The notes beneath the pieces were generated by a model, which had not been told where the DNA came from, made no database searches, and was given only the letters and a program-made list of their open reading frames with translations. From UMGS902 sp045538895 (GTDB lineage: Bacteria > Bacillota > Clostridia > Oscillospirales > CAG-272): 64,000 bases of DNA. This document shows positions 9,331 to 18,262 of this stretch, piece after piece. The DNA lies in NCBI GenBank assembly GCA_045538895.1, contig JAZQEH010000007.1:1-64000 (forward strand). The letters are read 5' to 3'. Numbering within the stretch: the first letter of the stretch is position 1; each line of letters starts with the position of its first letter. A program made the translations under genes and the position numbers.

Positions 9331-9450
9331 AAAATCTGTTTTTAAGGCGGACATGCGCCGACTTAAAAACTCCTTAAAGGTTGCGAGCGGTGAGCGAGTC
9401 GCGAGACTTGCAACCTACACCACTTTAAAATCATAGATTTTAAAGTGATT
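9331..9450 (-). repeat. Three-hairpin dispersed element, copy 2
   Basis: Read on the minus strand: hairpin 1 CACTTTAAAATC with GATTTTAAAGTG; hairpin 2 GGTTGC with GCAACC around the GACTCGCTCACCGC core; then AAGGAGT; then hairpin 3 GTTTTTAAGTCGGC with GTCCGCCTTAAAAAC. It has the same order and orientation relative to the downstream gene as the rnpA copy (55770-55891). The element ends about 23 bases before the leuB start, inside a polycistronic operon. Confidence 0.8.
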
Positions 9451-9490
9451 AAATCCCGTCACCCTTAACTAAAGCTATATTAAATTCCAT
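9449..9490 (-). pseudogene. leuB 5'-end remnant (13 codons)
   Basis: ATG at 9488-9490 follows leuD by two bases and uses the AGGAGG embedded in the leuD end. It encodes MEFNIALVKGDGI and stops at the element edge. The first 12 residues are identical to the leuB N-terminus, with synonymous differences in three codons. It is probably the ancestral leuB start, cut off by insertion of the three-hairpin element. Confidence 0.85.
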
Positions 9491-9492
9491 TG

Positions 9493-9984
9493 TTACGCCT
9501 CCTGCTTTGCCTTGATGTAAGGGAGCAAACCGCCTGCTTCAATAATACCGTTGATAAATTCAGGAAAAGCCATTGCTTTAAAGGTTTCGCCCGTGGTTTC
9601 ATCGGTGATAATACCTGTTGCAAAATCAACTGATACCGTGTCGCCCGCATTAATCTTGTCTACCGCTTCGGGACACTCTAAAATCGGGAAGCCGATATTG
9701 ATAGCATTGCGGTAGAAGATTCTTGCAAAGCTCTTTGCAATAACGCAGGAAATTCCGCTTGCACGTATAGCGATAGGAGCATGCTCACGTGAGGAGCCGC
9801 AACCGAAGTTTGCACCGCCAACCATAATGTCGCCGGCACTCACGTTCTTTACAAAGTCAATGTCAATATCCTCCATGCAATGCTTTGCAAGCTCCTCGGG
9901 AGAGGGAGCGTTGAGATATCTTGCAGGGATAATTACATCGGTGTCTACATTGTCGCCGTATTTAAAAACTGTTCCTTTTGCCAT
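9493..9984 (-). CDS. leuD: 3-isopropylmalate dehydratase small subunit
   Basis: 163 residues, the short LeuD form. Partner of LeuC in converting 2- to 3-isopropylmalate; swivelling aconitase domain with the loop GGANFGCGSSREHAP. Two bases separate it from leuC, as expected for an obligate complex. Its 3' end carries the ribosome site for the orphaned leuB start. Confidence 0.96.
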   Translation of the reverse strand: MAKGTVFKYGDNVDTDVIIPARYLNAPSPEELAKHCMEDIDIDFVKNVSAGDIMVGGANFGCGSSREHAPIAIRASGISCVIAKSFARIFYRNAINIGFPILECPEAVDKINAGDTVSVDFATGIITDETTGETFKAMAFPEFINGIIEAGGLLPYIKAKQEA

Positions 9985-9986
9985 TT

Positions 9987-11252
9987 TTACGCCTCCAGAT
10001 CATCGGGGTGAGCCATGCAACCCTTAACGGCAGAAGCCGCCGCAATAGCAGGGCTTGCAAGCACAACTTCACTCTTCACATGTCCCATTCTGCCAACAAA
10101 ATTACGGTTTGTTGTGGTAACCGCACGCTCGCCTGCACTCATAACGCCCATGTGACCGCCAAGACAGGGGCCGCATGTGGGAGTGGAAACTGCACAGCCT
10201 GCTTCAATAAAGATTTCGGTAAGTCCCTCTTTAATCGACTGCATGTAAATCTCCTGCGTTGCAGGGATAACGATGCAACGAACACCCTTTGCCACTTTTC
10301 TGCCACGGAAAATTTCAGCCGCCGCACGAAGGTCACTGATGCGTCCGTTAGTGCATGAACCGATTACGCACTGGTCAATATGAAGTCCCTTGACTTCATC
10401 AATCGTCTTTGTATTTGAGGGGAGATGAGGAAGTGCAACTGTGGGTTTAAGAGTTGAAAGGTCGATTGTTACCTCGCTTTCATACTCTGCATCGTCATCG
10501 GCACAGAAAACCTTAACCTCTCTCTTGAATCTATCCTTTACATACTCCATAGTCTTTTCGTCTACGGGGAAAATGCCGTTTTTGCCGCCTGCCTCGATTG
10601 CCATATTTGCAATGGTGAAGCGGTCATCCATCGAAAGCTCGCTGACACCCTCGCCGCAGAATTCAATAGACTTATAAAGAGCGCCGTCAACACCGATAAG
10701 ACCTATAAGGTGCAGAATTACGTCCTTACCGCTAACATATTTCTGAAGCTTGCCTACAAGGTTAACCTTGATTGCAGAGGGTACCTTGAACCAGTTTTCA
10801 CCTGCCGCCATGCCAGCCGCCATATCGGTGGAGCCAACGCCTGTTGAAAATGCTCCGAGTGCACCGTATGTACATGTGTGCGAGTCGGCACCGATAATCA
10901 TATCGCCGGGGCCGACAAGACCTTTTTCAGGCAGAAGCGCATGCTCGATACCAACCTCGCCCACATCGTAAAGATGAGTGATGTTGAATCTCTTTGCAAA
11001 CTCTCTTGCCGTAGCACAAAGCTCTGCGGATTTGATATCCTTGCAAGGGGTGTAGTGGTCAAGCACTATCGCAATTTTATCCTTATCAAACACCTTGGTA
11101 AAGCCCGCATCGTCAAACACCTTGACCGCAACGGGGGTGGTAACGTCGTTACCCAGAACAAGGTCGAGTTTAGCCAAAACAAGGTCGCCCGCCTTTACCG
11201 AGTCAAGACCTGCATGTGCAGCTAAAATCTTTTGTGTCATTGTCATTCCCAT
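9987..11252 (-). CDS. leuC: 3-isopropylmalate dehydratase large subunit
   Basis: 421 residues, the short LeuC/HacA-like form. Aconitase-type enzyme; the [4Fe-4S] cysteines are in CVIGSCTNGR and CGPCLGG. The first ATG (11252) lies seven bases after GAGG; alternative starts at the next two methionines (MTMTQK) are possible. It begins two bases after the leuA stop. Confidence 0.96.
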   Translation of the reverse strand: MGMTMTQKILAAHAGLDSVKAGDLVLAKLDLVLGNDVTTPVAVKVFDDAGFTKVFDKDKIAIVLDHYTPCKDIKSAELCATAREFAKRFNITHLYDVGEVGIEHALLPEKGLVGPGDMIIGADSHTCTYGALGAFSTGVGSTDMAAGMAAGENWFKVPSAIKVNLVGKLQKYVSGKDVILHLIGLIGVDGALYKSIEFCGEGVSELSMDDRFTIANMAIEAGGKNGIFPVDEKTMEYVKDRFKREVKVFCADDDAEYESEVTIDLSTLKPTVALPHLPSNTKTIDEVKGLHIDQCVIGSCTNGRISDLRAAAEIFRGRKVAKGVRCIVIPATQEIYMQSIKEGLTEIFIEAGCAVSTPTCGPCLGGHMGVMSAGERAVTTTNRNFVGRMGHVKSEVVLASPAIAAASAVKGCMAHPDDLEA

Positions 11253-11254
11253 GA

Positions 11255-12787
11255 TTATACCTCATTTAATGCGGATTGCATTTTGTTAACCGCATTGATA
11301 TATGCTTTAAGTGATGCTTCGATAATATCGGTAGAAAGGCCTCTGCCCACGTATGTGCGGTCGCCAGCCTTGAGTTTAACCGATACATCGCCGAGGGTGT
11401 CCTTACCCTCTGATGTGGAATTTATTGTGTAAAGCTCCAGAGTATGCTCTACGGGCTTTACTATATTGTCGATTGCCTTGAAAGAAGCATCAATAGGACC
11501 GTCGCCAAGCGACACACCCTCAAACTTTTCATCGCCGTTCTTAAGGCAAACGGTGCTTGTTGAGGTTGTAAAGTTTGATGTATGAACATCGAACCAGTCG
11601 AGCGTGAAGTTCACCTTTGAAACCTCATCGTCAACTGCCGCCTTATGCAGTACGATTGCTTCGATATCGGAATCGCTTATCGTCTTTTTCTTATCGCAGA
11701 GAACCTTGAACTCCTCAAAGCATGCAAGCAGTTCCTCGGGAGAAAGGCTATAGCCAAGCTCCTTCAAATGATTCTCAAACGCATGCTTACCCGAATGCTT
11801 GCCGAGAACGATGTTGTTTACATGAATACCTACCGCCTCGGGTGTGAGGATTTCGTACGTCTGCTTATTTGCAAGCACTCCGTGCTGATGAATACCCGAC
11901 TCGTGTGCAAACGCATTTTTGCCTACTATGGGCTTGTTAAGCGGAGCATTCTGACCGATAACTGTGTAAACCGCCTTACTTGTACGGTAAATGCGTGTTG
12001 TGTCAAGACGTGTTTCAATGCCCTTGAATACGTCGGGACGTGTATGCATCGCCATAACGACCTCTTCAAGCGAGGTGTTACCTGCACGCTCACCGAGACC
12101 GTTCACGGTACATTCAATCTGTCTTGCACCGCCAAGCACGCCCGCAAGCGAGTTCGCAACCGCCATACCAAGGTCATTGTGGCAGTGAACGGAGAACTCT
12201 ACTTTGTCCGAATCCGGCACATTATTAACAAGATACTCAATAAGTGCACGCATTTCGTTTGGCGTGGTGTATCCCACGGTATCGGGGATGTTTATAACGG
12301 TTGCACCGTTTTTGATTGCCGTGTCAACAACTCTTGCCAGAAACTCAGGCTCACTGCGGGTTGCATCCTCGGCGGAAAACTCAATGTTTGAGCAATATTT
12401 CTTTGCATACGCAACCATCTCTGCAGTACGTGCAAGCACCTCATCGGGTGTCATGCGGAGCTTATACTCCATATGTACGGGAGAGGTTGCGATAAATGTA
12501 TGAATACGGGGGTCGGCGGCAACCTTTACCGCCTCCCATGCCGCATCAATATCCTTTGTTGCCGCACGTGCAAGCGATGCCACGGTGCAGTCCTTTACAA
12601 CCTTTGCAATTTCGTTTACCGACTTAAAATCACCGGGGGAGGAAATGGCAAATCCCGCTTCGATGATATCAACCTTCATAAGCTCAAGGCATTTCGCAAT
12701 CTCCAGCTTTTCACGAAGATCCATGCTGCAGCCGGGGGACTGCTCACCGTCACGAAGTGTGGTATCGAATATTTTTACCTGACTCAT
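11255..12787 (-). CDS. leuA: 2-isopropylmalate synthase
   Basis: 510 residues. Condenses acetyl-CoA with 2-oxoisovalerate, the committed step of leucine synthesis. HMGL-type TIM barrel with TTLRDGEQSPG and the metal motif HCHNDLGMA, followed by the C-terminal regulatory domain (about residues 370-510) that usually binds leucine for feedback inhibition. Its ATG directly follows the ilvD stop (TAAATG), so the genes are tightly coupled. Confidence 0.96.
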   Translation of the reverse strand: MSQVKIFDTTLRDGEQSPGCSMDLREKLEIAKCLELMKVDIIEAGFAISSPGDFKSVNEIAKVVKDCTVASLARAATKDIDAAWEAVKVAADPRIHTFIATSPVHMEYKLRMTPDEVLARTAEMVAYAKKYCSNIEFSAEDATRSEPEFLARVVDTAIKNGATVINIPDTVGYTTPNEMRALIEYLVNNVPDSDKVEFSVHCHNDLGMAVANSLAGVLGGARQIECTVNGLGERAGNTSLEEVVMAMHTRPDVFKGIETRLDTTRIYRTSKAVYTVIGQNAPLNKPIVGKNAFAHESGIHQHGVLANKQTYEILTPEAVGIHVNNIVLGKHSGKHAFENHLKELGYSLSPEELLACFEEFKVLCDKKKTISDSDIEAIVLHKAAVDDEVSKVNFTLDWFDVHTSNFTTSTSTVCLKNGDEKFEGVSLGDGPIDASFKAIDNIVKPVEHTLELYTINSTSEGKDTLGDVSVKLKAGDRTYVGRGLSTDIIEASLKAYINAVNKMQSALNEV

Positions 12788-14452
12788 TTATACCTCCAAC
12801 ACGGCACCCTTATCAGCAGAGGTAACAAGCTTTGCATAGCGTGCCGCATATCCCGTAGTAACTTTAGGTGCAGGTGCTACCCACTTTGCTCTTCTCTCGC
12901 TGAGAACCTCATCGGTAACCTCAAGTGTAATCTTACAGTTTGTAATGTCAATAGAAATCATGTCGCCCTCTTCAACAAGCGCTATAGTACCGCCTGCCGC
13001 AGCCTCGGGACTTACGTGTCCGATAGCGGCACCTCTGGTTGCACCGCTGAAGCGTCCGTCGGTTATAAGGGCAACGCTTTCTCCAAGTCCCATACCGCAA
13101 ATCGCAGACGTGGGATTGAGCATCTCACGCATACCGGGGCCGCCTTTTGGTCCCTCGTAGCGAATAACAACAACGTCACCGGACTTAATGTTGCCTGCAT
13201 AAATAGAAGTTATTGCCTCCTCCTCGGAGTTGAACACTCTTGCAGGGCCTCTGTGCTGCATCATTTCGGGTGCAACAGCCGATTGCTTTACAACACAGCC
13301 GTCGGGGGCGACGTTACCCTTGAGAACGGCAATACCGCCGTTTGCAGAATAGGGATTTTCAACAGGACGGATAATTTCGGGGTTCTTGTTGGTAACACCC
13401 TCAAGGTTTTCCTCCATTGTCTTACCCGTTACGGTCATAACCGAAGTATCAAGCAAATTCTTCTTGGTAAGCTCCTTCATAACGGCATAGACACCGCCGG
13501 CACGCTCAAGGTCTTCCATAAACGTGTCGCCCGCAGGAGCGAGATGGCAGAGGTTGGGGGTTCTCTTGCTGATTTCGTTGGACATATCAAGGCTTATCTC
13601 AATGCCCGCCTCATGTGCGATTGCAGGCAGATGAAGCATTGTATTTGTAGAGCAGCCGAGTGCCATATCAACGGTTTCAGCGTTATGGAATGCCGCCTCG
13701 GTCATAATATCGCGGGGACGGATATTCTTCTTTACAAGTTCCATTATCTGCATACCTGCATGCTTTGCAAGGCGAAGACGTGCCGAAAGAGGTGCAGGAA
13801 TTGTGCCGTTGCCCGAAAGTGCCATGCCGATAGCCTCGGTAAGGCAATTCATGGAGTTTGCGGTGTACATACCCGAACACGAGCCGCATGAGGGACACGC
13901 ATTTTCTTCATAATCCTTAACGCCGCACTCATCAAGCTTGCCTGCGTGATAGGAGCCTACAGCCTCAAACATATGGCTGAGGCACGTGCGGCGTCCGTCC
14001 TCAAGATGTCCTGCAAGCATAGGTCCGCCACTGCAGAAAATAGTGGGTATATTGAGTCTTGCCGCAGCCATCAGAAGTCCCGGAACGTTTTTATCGCAGT
14101 TCGGCACCATAACAAGACCGTCAAACTGATGTGCCATAACCATAGCCTCGGTGGAATCGGCAATAAGGTCTCGTGTTACAAGCGAATACTTCATGCCGAC
14201 ATGTCCCATCGCAATACCGTCGCAAACTGCGATTGCGGGGAACATAATCGGAGTACCTCCTGCCATGCGTACACCTGCCTTTACCGCCTCGGTAATCTTA
14301 TCGAGGTGCATGTGACCGGGAACTATTTCGTTGTGCGAGGAAACGATACCGATAATAGGGCGGTCAAGCTCCTCCTCGGTTAGTCCGAGTGCAAAGAGTA
14401 AGCTTCTGTTAGGTGCACGCTCAATACCGTGCTTTATGTTTTCGGAATTCAT
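12788..14452 (-). CDS. ilvD: Dihydroxy-acid dehydratase
   Basis: 554 residues from ATG 14452, which follows GGAGG by six bases; the frame stays open 34 codons further upstream, but that part lies in a repeat and has no homology-like features. Iron-sulfur enzyme that makes the 2-oxo acids of valine and isoleucine synthesis. Cluster motif CPSCGSCSGMYTANS, substrate region NCDKNVPG. Separated from ilvC by a repeat-containing gap of 174 bases. Confidence 0.96.
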   Translation of the reverse strand: MNSENIKHGIERAPNRSLLFALGLTEEELDRPIIGIVSSHNEIVPGHMHLDKITEAVKAGVRMAGGTPIMFPAIAVCDGIAMGHVGMKYSLVTRDLIADSTEAMVMAHQFDGLVMVPNCDKNVPGLLMAAARLNIPTIFCSGGPMLAGHLEDGRRTCLSHMFEAVGSYHAGKLDECGVKDYEENACPSCGSCSGMYTANSMNCLTEAIGMALSGNGTIPAPLSARLRLAKHAGMQIMELVKKNIRPRDIMTEAAFHNAETVDMALGCSTNTMLHLPAIAHEAGIEISLDMSNEISKRTPNLCHLAPAGDTFMEDLERAGGVYAVMKELTKKNLLDTSVMTVTGKTMEENLEGVTNKNPEIIRPVENPYSANGGIAVLKGNVAPDGCVVKQSAVAPEMMQHRGPARVFNSEEEAITSIYAGNIKSGDVVVIRYEGPKGGPGMREMLNPTSAICGMGLGESVALITDGRFSGATRGAAIGHVSPEAAAGGTIALVEEGDMISIDITNCKITLEVTDEVLSERRAKWVAPAPKVTTGYAARYAKLVTSADKGAVLEV

Positions 14453-14460
14453 AATAACCT

Positions 14461-14590
14461 CCGGGAATATAGAAAAGTAATAAGTAAGAGTGAATAGTGA
14501 ATAAGTAATGAGGATTTTTGCACATTCGTGCAAAAATCGACATAACCTCTTCACTTTTCACTATTACCTCTTCACTATTATGTTAATAGA
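14461..14590. repeat. GTGAATAGTGAA-type repeat with central hairpin
   Basis: The gap between ilvC and ilvD holds arms rich in TAATAGTGAA/TTCACTATTA on both sides of a perfect hairpin (GATTTTTGCAC with GTGCAAAAATC at 14513-14538). The arms are roughly inverted, so the whole stretch can fold back on itself. Such AT-rich elements are common between clostridial genes; this one is inside an operon and may act on mRNA stability. Confidence 0.65.
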
Positions 14591-14626
14591 AATATGCAAA
14601 TTTTATTTTTTGATATGCGAAAAGAC

Positions 14627-15646
14627 TTAGTTTGAAGCTGTATCAAGGTCAGAATCGTTCTTCCAGAGCATCTGTTCACGAAGCTGCTTACCGATAATCT
14701 CCATAGGATGCTTTGCAAGCTGCTCTCTCTTGGAGTTGAAGAAGCAACGGCCGTTCTTGTTTTCGGCAATCCACTTGCCTGCAAACGTACCGTCCTGAAT
14801 GTCAGCAAGCACTGCCTTCATGTTAGCCTTGGTCTGCTCATAGGGGAGAACTCTGGGGCCGGAAACGTATTCACCGAACTCTGCAGTATCTGAAATCGAA
14901 TAGTTCATTGCCGCAACACCGCCCTTATTGATAAGGTCGATGATGAGCTTCATTTCATGGATGCACTCAAAGTATGCGTTTTCGGGCTCATAGCCTGCTT
15001 CAACCAAAGTTTCAAAGCCGCAACGCATAAGGTCAACAACACCGCCGCAAAGAACTGCCTGTTCACCGAAGAGGTCGGTTTCGGTTTCGTCGTGCATGGT
15101 GGTTTCCATAATGCCGGCGCGTGCACCGCCGATACCTGCGATGTATGCAAGAGCGATATCGTATGCCTTGCCGGTTGCGTTCTGCTCAACTGCGATAAGT
15201 GCAGGAACACCCTTGCCTGCAACGTATGTGCTTCTTACGGTGTGGCCGGGGCCCTTGGGTGCTGCCATGAATACGTCAACGTCAGCAGGGGGAACGATCT
15301 GCTTGTAACGGATGTTAAAGCCATGTGCAAATGCGATTGCCTTGCCTGCGGTGAGGTTGGGGGCGGTGTCCTTCTTGTACATATCAGCCTGTGCTTCATC
15401 GTTGATAAGAATCATGATGATGTCAGCCTTTACGGTTGCTTCAGCAACGGTCATAACAGTAAAGCCGTCCTTTTCAGCAACCGGCCATGATTTGCCGCCC
15501 TTGCGAAGACCTACGATAACGTCGCAGCCGCTGTCGCGGAGGTTGAGTGCGTGCGCATGGCCCTGTGAGCCGTAGCCAATAATAGCGATAGTTTTGCCGT
15601 TAAGTTTGTTAAGGTCGCAATCCTTCTCATAATACATTTTTGCCAT
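14627..15646 (-). CDS. ilvC: Ketol-acid reductoisomerase
   Basis: 339 residues, class I form. It converts acetolactate and acetohydroxybutyrate to the dihydroxy acids using NAD(P)H. Rossmann motif IIGYGSQGHAHALNL and C-terminal knotted domain with the metal ligands. The start overlaps the end of ilvN by 20 bases; GAGGAG before ATG 15646 supports it. Confidence 0.97.
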   Translation of the reverse strand: MAKMYYEKDCDLNKLNGKTIAIIGYGSQGHAHALNLRDSGCDVIVGLRKGGKSWPVAEKDGFTVMTVAEATVKADIIMILINDEAQADMYKKDTAPNLTAGKAIAFAHGFNIRYKQIVPPADVDVFMAAPKGPGHTVRSTYVAGKGVPALIAVEQNATGKAYDIALAYIAGIGGARAGIMETTMHDETETDLFGEQAVLCGGVVDLMRCGFETLVEAGYEPENAYFECIHEMKLIIDLINKGGVAAMNYSISDTAEFGEYVSGPRVLPYEQTKANMKAVLADIQDGTFAGKWIAENKNGRCFFNSKREQLAKHPMEIIGKQLREQMLWKNDSDLDTASN

Positions 15647-16178
15647 AATTGAATTCTCCTCTTTCTTTTGTTAAATCATAAATTGTGTCCTGTCCGCGTT
15701 CAAGTGCGATAACGCCTGTACGCACAAGCTCAAGCACCTCGAACTCTTCCAGTAATTTTTGTATTGCTTCAATTTTGCCCTCGTCACCTATCATGGCAAG
15801 GGTAAGTGAGCCTATCGCAACATCAATGATGTTGGCTCTGAAAATATTTGCTATCTGAATAATCTCGTTTCGCTTTTCGCCTGTTGCCGCACGCACCTTA
15901 AAAAGTACAAGCTCTCGTCTTATCGACTTTTCGGGAGTCAGCACCTTTATTGAATGTACGGGGAAAAGCTTACCGAGCTGATTGGAAAGCAGTTCTATCT
16001 GGTCATCGTCGCCGACAACCTCAATAGTAATACGTGACACGCTCGGGTCGGTGGTCGTACCCACCGCAAGCGACTCGATGTTATATCCCTTTCTCGAAAA
16101 GAGTCGGGAAACCTGTGAAAGAACGCCGGCTTCGTTATCAACAAGCACCGCAAGCGTCTGTCTTCTTATTTCGCCCAT
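15627..16178 (-). CDS. ilvN: Acetolactate synthase small (regulatory) subunit
   Basis: 183 residues. N-terminal ACT domain (LAVLVDNEAGVLSQVSRLF) that normally binds valine for feedback inhibition, followed by the C-terminal small-subunit domain. Twelve bases after ilvB, and its 3' end overlaps ilvC. Confidence 0.96.
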   Translation of the reverse strand: MGEIRRQTLAVLVDNEAGVLSQVSRLFSRKGYNIESLAVGTTTDPSVSRITIEVVGDDDQIELLSNQLGKLFPVHSIKVLTPEKSIRRELVLFKVRAATGEKRNEIIQIANIFRANIIDVAIGSLTLAMIGDEGKIEAIQKLLEEFEVLELVRTGVIALERGQDTIYDLTKERGEFNYGKNVL

Positions 16179-16190
16179 GAGTTTCCCTCC

Positions 16191-17894
16191 TTAAACAATG
16201 AACTTGGTGATATGGCTGCCGCCGCCAACCATAGGACGTACCATTTCATCGGTGTCGATTACGCAGTCGATAACGTAACCGTGTCCGCACTCAAGTGCTT
16301 CCTTGATTGCCTCGCGGAGTGTTTCCTCATTTGAAACACGCTTGCCCGAAAGTCCGTATGCCTCGGCAAGCTTAACAAAATCGGGGCCGTGAGTCAGAGT
16401 GGTCTGCGAATAGTGCTTATCGTAGATAAGTGTCTGCCACTGGCGAACCATGCCGAGAGTCTTGTTGTTGAAAACAAAGGTAATAACGGGGATATTGTAA
16501 TGCTCCTCGGTTGCAAGCTCGTTGCAGTTCATTCTGAATGAGCCGTCACCCGTGATATGTATAACCGCCTTGTCGGGGTTGCCCACCTTTGCGCCTATCG
16601 CCGCACCGAGTCCAAAGCCCATAGTGCCAAAACCGCCCGAGGTGAGAAGCTGACCGGGATAGTCAAAATGGAAATGCTGAATTGCCCACATCTGATGCTG
16701 TCCTACGTCGGTGGAAACTATCGTGTCCTGCGGAAGCATCTCGGCAATCGCACTCAGAATCTGCTTTGGTGTAAGCGAATTATCGTAAATATCGTACTCG
16801 GTTTCGGTCGGGAATGAGAACACGTACCTTTTCCACTCCTCATGTGCTTGCTGGTCGATGCGTTCATTAAGTGCTGCAAGCACTTTTTTGGCATCGCCGA
16901 CAATGTGGTGCGAGGTTCTTACGTTCTTATTTATCTCCGCACGGTCAATGTCTATCTGCACGATCTTTGCTTGGTCTGCAAAGCTCTTTGGGTCAAGTGC
17001 AACTCTGTCCGAGAAGCGGCAACCTACTGCAATAAGCAAATCACACTCGTTGCAAGCCATGTTTGATGCTTTACTGCCGTGCATGCCGACCATGCCTGTG
17101 GTGAGGGGATTGCGTCCCCTGAATCCGCCACCGCCCATAAGAGTAATGGCAACGGGTGCATCGATCCTTTCAGCAAATGCGGTGAACTCCTCTTGTGCTC
17201 TGCCTCTCACAACACCGCCGCCGCAAATAAGAAGCGGCTTTTTCGATGCTCTTATCATATCAACAAGAGTGTCGATGTCCTTTTCATCGGGCTTTGGCGG
17301 TTGAAAGTTCTGCGAAGAACGCTCAAGCAGCTCCTTAAGACTGCCGTTTGAGAAATGCTCGCTTTTTGCAAGCGGCTCATATTCAGCCTTTGCTGCGGTT
17401 ACGTTCTTTAAAATATCTATGAACACAGGACCGGGACGGCCGCTGCGTGCAATGGCAAATGCCTCGCGCACAACGTCGGCAAGCTTGTTTACGTCCCTTA
17501 CAAGATAATTGCACTTGGTTATGGGCATTGTAATACCGGTTATGTCAACCTCCTGAAACGAGTCCTTACCTATAAGGTTTTCACCAACGTTGCAGGAAAT
17601 GAACACCACGGGTGAAGAATCCATATGTGCAGTTGCAATACCCGTTACAAGATTGGTTGCACCGGGGCCGCTTGTTGCAAAGCAAACACCAACCTTGCCG
17701 GTGCTTCTTGCATAGCCGTCTGCTGCGTGTGCCGCACCCTGCTCATGGGAAGTAAGCACGTGACGAACTTTGTCACCGTATGAGTAAAGCTCGTCATATA
17801 CGTTAAGTATGGTACCGCCGGGGTATCCAAAGATGGTGTCAACGCCTTGCTCAATAAGGCATTCCATCAAAATCTTTGCTCCGGTCATTTTCAT
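16191..17894 (-). CDS. ilvB: Acetolactate synthase large (catalytic) subunit
   Basis: 567 residues. ThDP- and FAD-dependent enzyme making acetolactate and acetohydroxybutyrate. N-terminal pyrimidine-binding domain with GYPGGTILNVYDEL, central FAD domain, and C-terminal ThDP-binding motif GDGSFRMNCNELAT...NN. The start at 17894 lies 11 bases after AGGAGG; a second ATG two codons later is the alternative. First structural gene after the leader-peptide attenuator. Confidence 0.96.
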   Translation of the reverse strand: MKMTGAKILMECLIEQGVDTIFGYPGGTILNVYDELYSYGDKVRHVLTSHEQGAAHAADGYARSTGKVGVCFATSGPGATNLVTGIATAHMDSSPVVFISCNVGENLIGKDSFQEVDITGITMPITKCNYLVRDVNKLADVVREAFAIARSGRPGPVFIDILKNVTAAKAEYEPLAKSEHFSNGSLKELLERSSQNFQPPKPDEKDIDTLVDMIRASKKPLLICGGGVVRGRAQEEFTAFAERIDAPVAITLMGGGGFRGRNPLTTGMVGMHGSKASNMACNECDLLIAVGCRFSDRVALDPKSFADQAKIVQIDIDRAEINKNVRTSHHIVGDAKKVLAALNERIDQQAHEEWKRYVFSFPTETEYDIYDNSLTPKQILSAIAEMLPQDTIVSTDVGQHQMWAIQHFHFDYPGQLLTSGGFGTMGFGLGAAIGAKVGNPDKAVIHITGDGSFRMNCNELATEEHYNIPVITFVFNNKTLGMVRQWQTLIYDKHYSQTTLTHGPDFVKLAEAYGLSGKRVSNEETLREAIKEALECGHGYVIDCVIDTDEMVRPMVGGGSHITKFIV

Positions 17895-17931
17895 AAACCG
17901 AAAATCCTCCTTGGATATATATAATAATGGG

Positions 17932-17970
17932 TAAATAAAAAACCTTATGAACTAAAAGTAGTCCATAAGG
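17932..17970 (-). terminator. Attenuator terminator of the ilvB leader
   Basis: On the minus strand GCCTTATGGACTAC pairs with AGTTCATAAGG (17959-17970 with 17943-17954), followed by TTTTTTTATTT. It lies between the leader peptide and ilvB. The loop ACTTTTAG (17952-17959) is complementary to CTAAAAGT in the leader (18046-18053), which would compete with the terminator. Confidence 0.85.
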
Positions 17971-18027
17971 CTTGCATAATTATTGATATTATCAGGAAAA
18001 AATATTCCCCTTATAAATCACAATTAC

Positions 18028-18135
18028 TTACCGGCTAATGGCATGACTTTTAGCATTATTCTGAGTCTTTCTAAGGACTAGCACAAGAATAATGCTGATA
18101 ATAATTATGCCGTTATACGCATAAGCAAAATACAT
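18028..18135 (-). CDS. ilv leader peptide (Ile/Leu/Val-rich, 35 aa)
   Basis: Starts at ATG 18133-18135 behind AGAGG. Residues 10-21 read IIIISIILVLVL, that is six isoleucines, three leucines and two valines in twelve residues, then a basic Asn/Lys tail and stop. A leader ORF of this composition, 30-40 bases after the promoter and before a terminator, is the classical layout of ribosome-mediated attenuation as in enterobacterial ilv operons. Stem AGCATTATTCT (18052-18062) with AGAATAATGCT (18086-18096) overlaps the Ile/Leu/Val codons, so ribosome position would decide whether it forms. Confidence 0.85.
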   Translation of the reverse strand: MYFAYAYNGIIIISIILVLVLRKTQNNAKSHAISR

Positions 18136-18178
18136 AATTTTAACCTCTAAAACCGTGCCTTTTGGCTGATTTTTTATT

Positions 18179-18207
18179 ATTATACTACCATGCTAAAGTG
18201 TTGTCAA
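18179..18207 (-). promoter_or_regulatory. Promoter of the ilv-leu operon
   Basis: Minus strand TTGACA (18202-18207), 17-base spacer, TATAAT (18179-18184): a consensus sigma-A promoter. It drives the leader and probably all twelve genes to ridA. Confidence 0.9.
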
Positions 18208-18262
18208 GCCCTAAATGAATTTTTTTGCAGGTATTTGAATAAAAAATTGCAAAACTCGATTA

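Noticed and set aside
11645..12391. Open frame of 248 codons antisense to leuA
   Set aside because: Shadow of leuA; no start signal, improbable amino acid composition.
12473..13891. Long open frame (472 codons) antisense to ilvD and leuA
   Set aside because: It lies opposite two well-supported genes, has no ribosome site and encodes a Cys/Arg/His-rich sequence typical of a shadow frame.
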